A stretch of DNA of 64,000 bases from Actinomycetes bacterium (GTDB taxonomy: Bacteria; Actinomycetota; Thermoleophilia; BMS3ABIN01): positions 1 to 64,000 of the forward strand of contig JAJYOG010000004.1 of assembly GCA_021785935.1 (NCBI GenBank), in the 5' to 3' direction. Within the stretch, counting starts at the first letter, position 1, and each line of letters begins with the position of its first letter. Below, piece after piece: positions 49,246-58,121 of the stretch. Under the pieces are notes generated by a model, which worked only from the letters and a program-made list of their open reading frames with translations, searched no databases and was not told where the DNA came from. A program made the translations under genes and the position numbers.

Positions 49246-49263
49246 GTTAACATATAAGTTAAC
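49246..49263 (-). promoter_or_regulatory. candidate HigA operator
   Basis: Two GTTAAC palindromes start 12 bp apart, separated by atataa, 11 to 28 bases before the toxin start. Their position across the expected -10 region suits autorepression. Confidence 0.45.
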
Positions 49264-49616
49264 TTAATGCCGGCCATCGAGTGGCTGCCCTAGGCAACCC
49301 TGCCCCACTACCGCCGCCAGTGGCCGCAAACCGGCCCTCAGGTTCTTCAAATCAAATGGCGGCGGGTGAACGACTTCTTGTTCTGCCCCTAGTGAGAGGC
49401 TGCCTCGCATTGGCTTTCACATAGTAAGATTCCTGAAATAATCTCCCCGCCTTCGAAGATCACATCCCACAATTCTTCAAAAAGAATCTCTCCGGGATCT
49501 GATGTGAGAATTAAATCCTCTCAAATTGAAGCTGGCGTGACCGCCGGTATAGAATAGATAATTCGTAGGAGATTCCGCCGCGCGGTTTTTTCCTGTTAAT
49601 CGAATTCAGGGCGCTC
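49264..49616. other. intergenic region without a gene
   Basis: No coding frame is supported. The only visible structure is an inverted repeat with arms ccgccgcca (49311) and tggcggcgg (49357), enclosing 37 bases. The stretch separates the toxin-antitoxin remnant from the sugar gene cluster and must hold the promoter of the latter. Confidence 0.5.
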
Positions 49617-50156
49617 ATGAGCAAAGATCCCGACACCATGATCCATCCGTCCGCGGAGGTTTCCGGCGGCGCCAGCATCGGCGCCGGCACGCTGGTCTGG
49701 CATCAGGCGCAGGTGCGTGAAGGCGCGGTCATCGGCGACGGCTGTGTTCTGGGTAAAGGCGTCTATATTGATATAAAGGTGAAAATTGGTAATAAGGTAA
49801 AGATTCAGAATTACGCCTGCCTCTACCAGGGCCTGACCGTTGGCGACGAGGTATTTATTGGTCCGCACGTTTGTTTCACCAATGACCTGAGGCCGAGGGC
49901 GCACAACGAGGAGTGGCAGATTGTGCCGACCCGGGTTGAGAGCGGAGCCTCGGTAGGAGCCGGTTCGATTATTATCTGCGGGGTGACACTGGGAGCCAAC
50001 TGCATGGTGGCGGCGGGCAGCGTTGTTACAAAAGATGTACCGGCGCAAACGCTGGTGGCAGGTAATCCGGCGCGGCAGGCCGGAACGGTCTGCCGCTGCG
50101 GTGAGAAGATCGAAACCGGCGTCACTGAGTGCCCTGCATGCGGCGGGACTTTTTGA
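49617..50156 (+). CDS. hexapeptide-repeat N-acetyltransferase with zinc ribbon (WbpD-like)
   Basis: The 179-aa protein is a left-handed beta-helix acyltransferase: IHPSAEVSGGASIGAGTLVWH and later VESGASVGAGSIIICGVTLGAN show the hexapeptide repeats, and LVAGNPAR ends the fold. The sequence resembles WbpD, which acetylates the 3-amino group of UDP-GlcNAc3NA. A C-terminal CRCGE...CPACGG zinc ribbon is extra. The aminotransferase and oxidoreductase genes that follow correspond to WbpE and WbpB, supporting a shared pathway to a diacetamido-uronic acid sugar. Confidence 0.85.
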   Translation: MSKDPDTMIHPSAEVSGGASIGAGTLVWHQAQVREGAVIGDGCVLGKGVYIDIKVKIGNKVKIQNYACLYQGLTVGDEVFIGPHVCFTNDLRPRAHNEEWQIVPTRVESGASVGAGSIIICGVTLGANCMVAAGSVVTKDVPAQTLVAGNPARQAGTVCRCGEKIETGVTECPACGGTF

Positions 50157-50226
50157 GCGCCTTCCCCAAAGCCATGAGCCGCGCTCCGGGGTTCAAAGTC
50201 ACGGGTTGCTTCCAGGAGTCAAAATC

Positions 50227-51342
50227 ATGACCGGCTCTGGCGAGACAGAGCGCATGCGGCTGGCGGCCCCGATAGTCGGCGATGCCGAGATCGAGGCCAT
50301 TACCAGGGTCATGAAGTCCGGCAACATGGCCCAGGGCCCCGAGACCGCCGGTTTCGAAACAGAGTTTGCCACCTGGTGCGGCGCTCCCCATGCGGTAGCG
50401 GTCTCCTCGGGAACGACGGCGCTCCATACCGCCCTTCTGGCCCACGGCATCGGCCCCGGCGACTCGGTGCTTACGACTCCCTTTACCTTCATCGCGACCG
50501 CCAATGCCATCCTCATGGCTGGTGCGCGGCCGTTGTTCGCGGATATCAACCCCGCTGATTTCAATCTCGATCCGGCCAAGGCTGAGCAGGCGATCGAGCC
50601 TGATACCAAGGCCATCATCGCCGTGCACCTCTACGGCCAGGCGGCGGACCTGGGCGCCCTGCGCAGCCTCGCCAGCGACCGCGGCCTCATCCTGATCGAG
50701 GATGCCTGCCAGTCTCATGGCGCCCGCTTCGAAGGGGACATGGTCGGCTTAACAGGGACCGCCTGTTACTCCTTCTATCCCACCAAGAACATGACCACCG
50801 GCGAGGGCGGCATCATGACGACCGACGATGAAGAGGCTGACGCCAGGGCGCGCATGATCAGGTCGCATGGATCGCGCATCCGCTATCATCATGAGATCCT
50901 GGGTTACAATTACAGGATGACGGATCTGGCGGCGGCCATCGGCCGGGTGCAGCTGACCCGCGTTGATGAATTCAACGATCGCAGGCGCCGCAATGCGGAG
51001 CGTCTGACTGAAGCGCTAAAGGGGATCCCCGGTCTGGAAACGCCGCGCGAACTTGCCGGCAGGCGCCATGTCTATCATCAGTACGCGGTGCGGATAAAAC
51101 CGGATTTTCCCCTGGACCGTGAAACCTTTCAAAAGGAGCTGGCCGCAAACGGTATCGACTCCGACATCCATTATCCCGTTACGGTGACCCGCCAGCCGTT
51201 GTATGATGGCATGGGCGTTTGGCCGGAACTGCCGGAGGCCCAAACGGCCGCGGCGGAAGTATTATCGCTGCCGGTACAGCCGGGCCTGACCGTGGATGAT
51301 ATGGACCGCCTGGCAGAATCAATCAGGAGGATAATTTCGTGA
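50227..51342 (+). CDS. DegT/DnrJ/EryC1 family aminotransferase (WbpE-like)
   Basis: Starting at ATG 50227 (aggag upstream) the 371-aa protein is a PLP-dependent sugar aminotransferase with cofactor Lys187 in SFYPTKNMTTGEGG, VSSGTTALHTALLA and IEDACQSHGA. WbpE-type enzymes put an amino group on C3 of a keto nucleotide sugar made by the WbpB-type oxidoreductase, whose gene overlaps the end of this one. A longer frame reaching back into the acetyltransferase gene is spurious. Confidence 0.9.
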   Translation: MTGSGETERMRLAAPIVGDAEIEAITRVMKSGNMAQGPETAGFETEFATWCGAPHAVAVSSGTTALHTALLAHGIGPGDSVLTTPFTFIATANAILMAGARPLFADINPADFNLDPAKAEQAIEPDTKAIIAVHLYGQAADLGALRSLASDRGLILIEDACQSHGARFEGDMVGLTGTACYSFYPTKNMTTGEGGIMTTDDEEADARARMIRSHGSRIRYHHEILGYNYRMTDLAAAIGRVQLTRVDEFNDRRRRNAERLTEALKGIPGLETPRELAGRRHVYHQYAVRIKPDFPLDRETFQKELAANGIDSDIHYPVTVTRQPLYDGMGVWPELPEAQTAAAEVLSLPVQPGLTVDDMDRLAESIRRIIS

Positions 51343-52310
51343 ACATAGCAGTCGTCGGCGTTGGCGTAATGGGCGCCTATCATACCAGGATCTGTTCACA
51401 GCTGGCCAAGGCCAACCTCGTCGGCGTCTGCGATGTCGACAAGACGGTCGCGGAGCCGCTGGCGCGCCGCTACGGCGTCAAATATTTTGACAATGTGGCC
51501 GATGTTGCCAAAGTCGCCGACGCCGCCATTATCGCCGCGCCGACAGAGTACCACTTCAAGATAGCCTCCCAACTCATGGACGCCGGTCTGCACGTCCTCG
51601 TGGAAAAACCGATGACGATCACTCTCGACGACTCACGCCGAATGATCGATCAGGCGCGCCAGCTGGGACGGGTGTTACAGGTGGGCCACGTCGAACGCTT
51701 CAACCCCGCCGTTCACGAGCTGCCGCATGTCGTCTCCAAACCTCTTCTGATCCAGGCCGAGCGCCTCTCGCCGCAGTCGAACCGCTGCCGCGACATCGGC
51801 GTGGTCATGGATCTGATGATCCACGACCTGGACATCGTCGCCTCGCTGGCCGGCAGTGAAGTCAAGGAAATCGCGGCTATTGTTTCGCGCGTGCGGCCGG
51901 AATGTGAAGATGTGGCCGTCGCCACCCTGGTCTTCGAGAGCGGCATGGTTGCCAACCTGGTTGCCAGCCGCATGACCCAGAGCAAGGTGCGGCGCCTGGC
52001 GGTCACCCAGGAGGACGCCTACGTAGTCGTCGATTTCCAGCGCCAGGACCTGATGATCAACCGGCATACCTTTTCAGAATATTCCGGGGATGAAGACACC
52101 CGCTACGTGCAGGAAAGCCTGATTGAGATTCCCTACCTGCGCACGCGCGGGGAGCCGCTCTTCCTCGAGGTCGAGCATTTCGTCGATTGCGTGCTGGAAG
52201 GCAAAAAACCGCTTGTTTCCGGCGAAGACGGGCTCAGGGCCCTGTCGCTGGCCTACAGCGTACTGAAAGCCGCCGGCGCCCCGGAACTGGTGCCGGGAAC
52301 CAAGGAGTGA
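51339..52310 (+). CDS. Gfo/Idh/MocA family oxidoreductase (WbpB-like)
   Basis: The 323-aa protein starts at GTG 51339 with a perfect aggagg site, overlapping the aminotransferase stop. The Rossmann motif is VVGVGVMGAYH. The catalytic Lys sits in VLVEKPMT, and GHVERFNP follows. By context it should oxidise C3 of UDP-GlcNAcA to the keto form, using NAD. A dehydrogenase (WbpA) to make the uronic acid is not in this window, so either it lies elsewhere or the substrate differs. Confidence 0.88.
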   Translation: MNIAVVGVGVMGAYHTRICSQLAKANLVGVCDVDKTVAEPLARRYGVKYFDNVADVAKVADAAIIAAPTEYHFKIASQLMDAGLHVLVEKPMTITLDDSRRMIDQARQLGRVLQVGHVERFNPAVHELPHVVSKPLLIQAERLSPQSNRCRDIGVVMDLMIHDLDIVASLAGSEVKEIAAIVSRVRPECEDVAVATLVFESGMVANLVASRMTQSKVRRLAVTQEDAYVVVDFQRQDLMINRHTFSEYSGDEDTRYVQESLIEIPYLRTRGEPLFLEVEHFVDCVLEGKKPLVSGEDGLRALSLAYSVLKAAGAPELVPGTKE

Positions 52311-52332
52311 CAGGGGGAGTGACGGTGGGCTA

Positions 52333-53265
52333 ATGTACAAGGGTCAGAAGATTGCCGTGGCGGTGCCGGCGTACAACGAGGAAAAACTCATCGGCGAAGT
52401 CATCAAGACGATGCCGCCGCTGGTTGACCTGATCGTCATTGTTGATGATCAAAGCGCCGACCGCACCTTCGATATCGCCAGCAAGTCCACCGACCCCAGG
52501 GTCATCGCCATCCGGCACGAAAAGAATACAGGCGTTGGCGGCGCCATCATGACGGCGCATCACCGTATCCTTGAAGAGGGCGCGGACATCGCCGTGGTCA
52601 TGGCCGGCGACGGCCAGATGGATCCCGATTATCTGCCGGCGCTCCTTAATCCCATTGCCGATGACGGCTACGACTACGCCAAGGGCAATCGCTTCTGGTC
52701 CGAGGATTCACTGAGGGGCATGCCGCGCTACCGGGTATTTGGCAACGTCGTTCTTACTTTCATGACCAAGATGGCCTCGGGCTACTGGAACCTTTTTGAT
52801 CCCCAGAACGGTTATACCGCGATCCGGACCGATGCTCTCAAGGAACTGCCGCTCGGGGACATCCGTCAGGGATACGTCTTCGAGAACGATATGCTCATTC
52901 ATCTCAACATCGCCAACAAGAGGATTAAAGATGTAGCCATCCCGGCCAAGTACGGCAACGAGCAATCAAGCATCAAGCTCTGGAAGATCATCCCGCAGTT
53001 CATGAACTTTCTTACCTGGAGATACTTCCACCGCATCTACCATAAATACGTGCTGCAAAGCTTCTCGCCGATCGCCCTTTTCCTGCTGTCTGGATTTCTC
53101 CTGACTGCCTGGGGCATCGGCTTCGGCATCTGGGTGATCGTCCAGACAATCGGGCCGGCGACGGCCTCGACGGGCACGGTGATCCTTTCGGTGATACCGT
53201 TCATGACCGGTTTTCAGCTGCTGCTGGCGGCGCTTGTGCTTGACATTATAGCCGAACCCAAGTAG
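52333..53265 (+). CDS. family 2 glycosyltransferase with two membrane helices
   Basis: The 310-aa protein has a GT-A fold: VAVPAYNEEKLIG, IVIVDDQSADRT, and MAGDGQMDPDYL (the DxD-like metal site), then NGYTAIR. Two helices near the C-terminus (about 245-300) anchor it in the membrane. It resembles dolichyl/undecaprenyl-phosphate sugar transferases in layout. It could hand sugars to a lipid carrier for envelope glycans, perhaps supplying the GT-C enzymes at 13-17 kb; this link is inference. Confidence 0.88.
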   Translation: MYKGQKIAVAVPAYNEEKLIGEVIKTMPPLVDLIVIVDDQSADRTFDIASKSTDPRVIAIRHEKNTGVGGAIMTAHHRILEEGADIAVVMAGDGQMDPDYLPALLNPIADDGYDYAKGNRFWSEDSLRGMPRYRVFGNVVLTFMTKMASGYWNLFDPQNGYTAIRTDALKELPLGDIRQGYVFENDMLIHLNIANKRIKDVAIPAKYGNEQSSIKLWKIIPQFMNFLTWRYFHRIYHKYVLQSFSPIALFLLSGFLLTAWGIGFGIWVIVQTIGPATASTGTVILSVIPFMTGFQLLLAALVLDIIAEPK

Positions 53266-53373
53266 GGTGCCAAGAGGCTGTTAAGGAGTATGGCCGCTCG
53301 CCGCTGGTTTGCAAAAGCGGGTGCCGGCAGATAATCTATGTAAGGTTTTTTCTCCCACATGGGACCGGCGATT

Positions 53374-53880
53374 ATGGATAAAAAGAAGGAAAGCAAAGAG
53401 GTTCTCGCTGCGGTTCCGCTTCCCCGGAAAAGAATGAATCGCCCATCCTGGGACGAATACTTCTTTCAGATAGCCCATCAGGTCGCGACGCGTTCTACCT
53501 GCATGAGGCGCCAGGTGGGAGCGGTACTGGTGAAGGACAAGCGTCTGCTCTCCACGGGTTACAACGGGGCGCCGCGCGGCATCAGCCACTGTATCGAGGT
53601 GGGCTGCCTGCGCGACGAGCTGAAAGTTCCATCGGGCGAGCGGCACGAACTCTGCCGGGCGCTTCACGCCGAGCAGAACGCGATCGCCCAGGCGGCGCTG
53701 CACGGGGTCAAGATCGAGGGATCGACCCTTTATTGCACGCATCAGCCGTGCTCACTGTGCGCCAAGATGATTATCAATGCGGGGATTGTGGAAGTTTATT
53801 TTGACGAGGGTTATCCGGATGAGCTTGCCACCGGCTTTTTTGCCGAGGCGGGCATCAAACTGCACAAGATCGGCGGATAG
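53374..53880 (+). CDS. deoxycytidylate (dCMP) deaminase
   Basis: From ATG 53374 the product is 168 aa (an ATG five codons earlier is also possible). The zinc site reads [12 protein letters not shown] (His, catalytic Glu) and [12 protein letters not shown] (two Cys). [14 protein letters not shown] and [11 protein letters not shown] are typical for ComEB-type dCMP deaminases. It makes dUMP, the substrate of ThyX. It is followed without a gap by the WecA-like gene. Confidence 0.93.
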   Translation: MDKKKESKEVLAAVPLPRKRMNRPSWDEYFFQIAHQVATRSTCMRRQVGAVLVKDKRLLSTGYNGAPRGISHCIEVGCLRDELKVPSGERHELCRALHAEQNAIAQAALHGVKIEGSTLYCTHQPCSLCAKMIINAGIVEVYFDEGYPDELATGFFAEAGIKLHKIGG

Positions 53881-54951
53881 TTGGACGACTTTGTAGAAAC
53901 TCCCATTGTTGGGACCAAGGTGGCGCTGATCGCTTTTGTGGTGGCTGCGGCCATCGTTTTCATCGTGACCCCGACCGTCGGATCCATCGCCCGCTTCGTT
54001 GGCGCCATGGACGAGCCCAACTCCCGCAAGATTCATGAGGATCCAACCCCGCGCCTCGGCGGCCTGGCCATCTTCTTTGGCTTCATCATCCCGGCGCTTT
54101 TGTTCCTGGAGCTTACCGATCAGATGAAGGGGGTGCTGGTGGGGGCTTCAATCATCACCCTTTTTGGCGCCGTCGATGATTTTCGCGGCACCTCGCCGCT
54201 GGTTAAATTCACCGGCCAGTTCATCGCCGCGGGCTGCCTGGTCTACTATGGCCTGCACATCGACTATTTCACGCTGCCGTACGTAGGCACGATCAACCTG
54301 TCGCCGGCCGTGGCGATTCCGCTGACGCTGATATGGGTTGTCGTCCTGATCAACATTGTCAACTTTATCGACGGCATGGACGGGCTGGCCGCCGGTGTCT
54401 GCACCATTGCCGCCGGCACTTTTGCTATCATCGCCATCTCGCTGGGAAGGCCCGGCGCCGGCATTCTGGCTGCCATTCTCGCCGGCACCACCCTCGGCTT
54501 TCTGCGGCATAATTTCTTCCCGGCATCGATCTTTATGGGCGATTCGGGATCGATGCTGCTGGGCTTTGTCCTGGCGGCCGTCACCGTGCACGGGGTTCTC
54601 AAGAGCGTCGCGGCCGTTACCCTGGTGATTCCGCTGTTGATCATGGGCGTGCCGATGTTCGACCTCTCGCTGACCATCCTGCGGCGTATGAAGAACCACC
54701 AGAACATTTTCCGGCCGGACCGCGGGCATCTGCATCACCGGCTGTTCAACATCGGCTTCTCCCAGCGGAAGGCCGTGCTGGTTCTCTATGCCTGGTGTAC
54801 GCTGATGAGCTCGCTGGCGCTTTCCATGCGCTTTGCGCCTGGATTCGTCACCGTGATCCTTGCTGGCCTGGTGCTCAGCGTCAGCCTTTACCTCATCTAT
54901 CTGCTTGATATTTTGCAGGTCCGCAGCCGCCGCGGCACCGACGCCGGCTAG
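53881..54951 (+). CDS. MraY/WecA-family undecaprenyl-phosphate sugar-1-phosphate transferase
   Basis: The 356-aa protein starts at TTG 53881, the base after the previous stop. About ten helices carry the family motifs: ARFVGAMDEPNSRKIHEDPTPR (cytoplasmic loop 1), LFGAVDDF, NFIDGMDGLAAG and, near 280, RGHLHHRLFNIG. The HLHHRL box and lack of MraY-specific residues favour WecA/TagO types, which attach GlcNAc-phosphate to undecaprenyl phosphate. It would start the envelope glycan to which the upstream sugar genes contribute. Confidence 0.92.
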   Translation: MDDFVETPIVGTKVALIAFVVAAAIVFIVTPTVGSIARFVGAMDEPNSRKIHEDPTPRLGGLAIFFGFIIPALLFLELTDQMKGVLVGASIITLFGAVDDFRGTSPLVKFTGQFIAAGCLVYYGLHIDYFTLPYVGTINLSPAVAIPLTLIWVVVLINIVNFIDGMDGLAAGVCTIAAGTFAIIAISLGRPGAGILAAILAGTTLGFLRHNFFPASIFMGDSGSMLLGFVLAAVTVHGVLKSVAAVTLVIPLLIMGVPMFDLSLTILRRMKNHQNIFRPDRGHLHHRLFNIGFSQRKAVLVLYAWCTLMSSLALSMRFAPGFVTVILAGLVLSVSLYLIYLLDILQVRSRRGTDAG

Positions 54952-55088
54952 CCGCCCCTTACCAATCCCATCTGGCAGCTACAGCGGCAAATTCACCTGG
55001 TGATTAACCCGGCCGCGGGATTTTCCACCCTTTCCGGACCTTGCGCTTGCGCTTATAACAGCTATCCGAAAATATACCCCCGGGGCTC

Positions 55089-55117
55089 TTGACTAATTTT
55101 TAAAGCCGCGATAAGCT
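55089..55117 (+). promoter_or_regulatory. candidate atp operon promoter
   Basis: TTGACT (55089) and TAAGCT (55112) are 17 bases apart, about 15 nt before the atpZ start, so the message would have a very short leader. The -10 lies inside a terminator-like hairpin, and both could serve different transcripts. Confidence 0.4.
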
Positions 55118-55129
55118 AACGCGGTTTTT
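55102..55129 (+). terminator. terminator or attenuator just before atpZ
   Basis: Stem CCGCG/CGGGC-like arms (CCGCG 55106-55110 with CGCGG 55120-55124), extended by AAA/TTT pairs, are followed by five T. It probably ends transcripts from the upstream sugar cluster, only four bases before the atpZ start codon. Confidence 0.55.
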
Positions 55130-55132
55130 AAT

Positions 55133-55351
55133 TTGCCTGACAACAATAAGAAGGCAAAACCGAATGGTGGTCGAGGGGGGAGCCCCCTGGGCTGGGAATG
55201 GGTCGCCTCATACCTGGTCGGCGGGGTGGTTCTCGGCACCATCAGCGGGCTGGGACTGGACTACCTTCTCCACACCACACCGCTTTTCCTCATCGTCGGA
55301 GTGTTTGCGGGCTTCGCTGCCGGTCTTTACGGCATCTACAAAAGCCTGTGA
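55133..55351 (+). CDS. atpZ: AtpZ-type ATP synthase accessory protein
   Basis: The 72-aa protein begins at TTG 55133. It has a charged N-terminus, then two membrane helices with WVASYLVGGVVLGTISGLGLD and VFAGFAAGLYGIYKS, the AtpZ/AtpI-family hairpin. It belongs to the atp operon by position. AtpZ proteins are linked to magnesium or calcium handling and assembly of the c-ring. Confidence 0.8.
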   Translation: MPDNNKKAKPNGGRGGSPLGWEWVASYLVGGVVLGTISGLGLDYLLHTTPLFLIVGVFAGFAAGLYGIYKSL

Positions 55352-55408
55352 GTCTATTGCTGATTGCGTTTTTAAAGGGAGGTTTCGATCGTCAGGAAAC
55401 TGACAACG

Positions 55409-55768
55409 ATGATGATGGTTTTCCTTGCCGCCGGCCTGGCGGCGGGTATTGTTGTCCGGCCCCTGCTGGTTCCCTGGCTGCTGGCCTCCTGCCTGTTCAT
55501 CGCTAACTATTCCATTTCCCTGCTTTTCTCTCGCGCGATTCCCCGGCTATCTGTTAGCGCCGCCGCCGGTGTCGCCGTCACCAGCTTTCTCATGCGTTTC
55601 GGCCTGATGGCACTGGCTCTCATCGCCGTGGCCCTGACGCTCAAGGAGTACTTCCTGACTACAGCGATCTGCTTCCTGCTGGTATATACCCTGTTTCTTG
55701 GACTGGAGATCGCCGTCGGCCTCAAAAGCCGTACAGTCTCCGGCGGAACCGCGGGAGGTGAGATGTGA
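55409..55768 (+). CDS. atpI: ATP synthase subunit I
   Basis: The 119-aa protein has four hydrophobic segments and the basic loop expected of AtpI, which assists c-ring assembly. The start is unclear: three ATG codons in a row begin at 55409, but the best ribosome site (gggagg, 55378) lies too far upstream and would suit a non-standard codon near 55389. The stop overlaps atpB (GTGA). Confidence 0.75.
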   Translation: MMMVFLAAGLAAGIVVRPLLVPWLLASCLFIANYSISLLFSRAIPRLSVSAAAGVAVTSFLMRFGLMALALIAVALTLKEYFLTTAICFLLVYTLFLGLEIAVGLKSRTVSGGTAGGEM

Positions 55769-56640
55769 TTGGATTGATCGCATCGGCTGCCGAGGCCGGC
55801 CAGGCCGTAGCCGATGCCCCCGAGAAGTTCTCGCCGACTGAAGAATTTGAGGCCGCGGTCAAGCCGCTAAGTTTCGGCGGCCACGAACTCGCGTTCAAGC
55901 TGGGTCCCGTCGACCTCTCGATCAGCAAGGCGGTCGTCTATCTCTGGATCGCGGCGCTGATTGTCGGACTTTTCTGCTACATCGTTTCCAAGGGCGCCCG
56001 TATCCTGCCGAATCGCAAGCAGATGGCCTTTGAATCCCTTTATGAATATGTCAGCGACAACCTGGTGGGCGCAGTCATGCACGGCAAGATGGCGGCTTCG
56101 TGGTTCCCATATATCCTGTCGCTGTTCCTGTTCATTCTGGTCAGCAATCTCATCGGCCTGGTGCCGTTCTTCCTCGGTCTCGATCACCGGGGAATTCCCA
56201 CAATTGCTACCTACGCCGCGACTTCGAACATCAATGTCACCGTGGCTCTGGCGGCGTTAACTTTTATACTCACGCACGTGTCGGGCATCAGGGCCAACGG
56301 CCCCATCGGCTATTTCAAGGGATGGGTCCCCGGCACCGCGCCTGGCGTGCTTAAACCGGTCCTCTTTTTAATTCACTCTGTTAGCGAGATCTTCCGCCTG
56401 GTTTCACTCGGCGTCAGGCTTTTCGCCAACCTGCTTGCGGGACACATCATGATCCTGGTCTTCTACGCGCTGATCTTCATGCTGTCATCGTACGCCATGA
56501 TCGTCATCCTGGCGCCGGTAATCGAGTTGGGCGTGCTGGCCGTGAGCGCTTTCGAGATCTTCGTGGCTGCGATCCAGGCTTATATCTTCGCCATTCTGAC
56601 GGCGGTTTACATCGGTGGGGCAATCCAGCAGGAGCACTAG
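55765..56640 (+). CDS. atpB: ATP synthase subunit a
   Basis: The 291-aa membrane subunit starts at GTG 55765. The essential Arg lies in SLGVRLFANLLAGH, and the last helices include AIQAYIFAILTAVYIGGA. LVSNLIGLVPF is another family motif. It forms the ion half-channels beside the c-ring. The N-terminal 50 residues before the first helix are longer than usual for short forms. Confidence 0.95.
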   Translation: MIGLIASAAEAGQAVADAPEKFSPTEEFEAAVKPLSFGGHELAFKLGPVDLSISKAVVYLWIAALIVGLFCYIVSKGARILPNRKQMAFESLYEYVSDNLVGAVMHGKMAASWFPYILSLFLFILVSNLIGLVPFFLGLDHRGIPTIATYAATSNINVTVALAALTFILTHVSGIRANGPIGYFKGWVPGTAPGVLKPVLFLIHSVSEIFRLVSLGVRLFANLLAGHIMILVFYALIFMLSSYAMIVILAPVIELGVLAVSAFEIFVAAIQAYIFAILTAVYIGGAIQQEH

Positions 56641-56718
56641 CTGGGGACGATAGCCCGGAAATGCTGGGTCCGTCGACAATTTTGTATCTGTCATCTTGAC
56701 TGAAGGAAGGGAGGTTAG

Positions 56719-56952
<234 letters not shown>

Positions 56953-57057
56953 TTACAAGCGGCCGGGCATTATGCCAGCCGATGCGGGCCGCGGCGCCAG
57001 GTAGCGCCGCCGCCCCGTGTCTGCAAGGCCGCTTCGGGAGGTGCTTAACACAACAAG

Positions 57058-57564
57058 ATGATAAATCCTGAACCCGGATTAGCTATTTGGACCCTGATCA
57101 CTTTTGTGATCCTGTTCTTCTTCCTCAAGAAGTTCGCCTTCGGTCCAATCCAAAACATGATTGACCAGCGCCGCGACTCCATTGAAGAGAGCATCAAGGC
57201 CGCCGAGGAAACGCGCCGCGAGGCTGAGCGCATGCTGGCGGAGTACCGCGAGAGCATCGCCCAGGCCAAGCACGAGGCCGAGGAGATCATCGATCGCGCT
57301 CACAAAGTGGGCGAAAGCACCAAATCCGAAATCGTCGGCCTGGCTCGCGAGCAGGCGCAAAAGGAAGTTGATGGCGCCCGCGACCAGATTCAGCGGGAGA
57401 CCCGCAAGGCCATACAGGAGATTAAAGACCAGGTCGCAGACCTGACCATCCTGGCGGCCGGCAAGGTCACCGGCAAGACCATGAACCGCGAAGATCATTT
57501 GCGGCTGGTGGATGAAGCCTTGGCAGAAGTTGACTTTGACCAGCTCGGCGCCGGAGGGCAGTAA
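57058..57564 (+). CDS. atpF: ATP synthase subunit b
   Basis: The 168-aa stator subunit has one N-terminal membrane helix (about 6-25) followed by a long charged coiled coil (ERMLAEYRESIAQAKHEAEEI). It ties F1 to subunit a together with delta. It starts at ATG 57058; the 105-base gap from atpE has gggaggtg 12 nt ahead of the start. Confidence 0.94.
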   Translation: MINPEPGLAIWTLITFVILFFFLKKFAFGPIQNMIDQRRDSIEESIKAAEETRREAERMLAEYRESIAQAKHEAEEIIDRAHKVGESTKSEIVGLAREQAQKEVDGARDQIQRETRKAIQEIKDQVADLTILAAGKVTGKTMNREDHLRLVDEALAEVDFDQLGAGGQ

Positions 57565-57567
57565 GAC

Positions 57568-58119
57568 TTGGGCGAATCCAAGATATCGAATGTATACGCC
57601 CAGGCGCTCTTCGAAGCTTCCAGGGATGCAAACACCCTTGAGGCGACGGCCACCGATCTGGCGGCCTTCACCGAAGCGATGCACGCTTCCCGTGAGCTGA
57701 CCGCGGTCATGTATAACCCCCGCATCAATTCCGCGACAAAGAAGAACGTGGTGGCGGAATTGACTCAGGGAGGGGACCGCATTTTCGTCAACGGCATCAA
57801 CCTGCTCATCGACAAACGCCACTCAGACCTGCTCTTCGATCTTCAGGAGCAGTTCCAGCGGCTCATGCAGAAGGAGCGGCAGGTCGTGGAGGTTGAGGTC
57901 ACTTCGGCTATTGAACTGTCGGAGGAGACCAAGGCTGGCATTCGGAAGCGGATCGAAGATGCGATTGGCAAGAAAGTAGATATAAAGGAGACCATCCGCG
58001 CTGACATCCTGGGCGGGCTGGTTTTGAGATTCGGAGATGTAATCGTGGACAGCAGCCTGCAGGCGAAGCTGGAACAGCTGCGCGTCAGGCTTGCCCAAGC
58101 CAACATAGGGAGTGAGTAG
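57568..58119 (+). CDS. atpH: ATP synthase subunit delta
   Basis: The 183-aa protein starts at TTG 57568, three bases after atpF. The opening [15 protein letters not shown] and the closing [16 protein letters not shown] (after [15 protein letters not shown]) are typical of delta/OSCP. It joins the b stalk to the top of F1. Confidence 0.93.
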   Translation: MGESKISNVYAQALFEASRDANTLEATATDLAAFTEAMHASRELTAVMYNPRINSATKKNVVAELTQGGDRIFVNGINLLIDKRHSDLLFDLQEQFQRLMQKERQVVEVEVTSAIELSEETKAGIRKRIEDAIGKKVDIKETIRADILGGLVLRFGDVIVDSSLQAKLEQLRVRLAQANIGSE

Positions 58120-58121
58120 CT

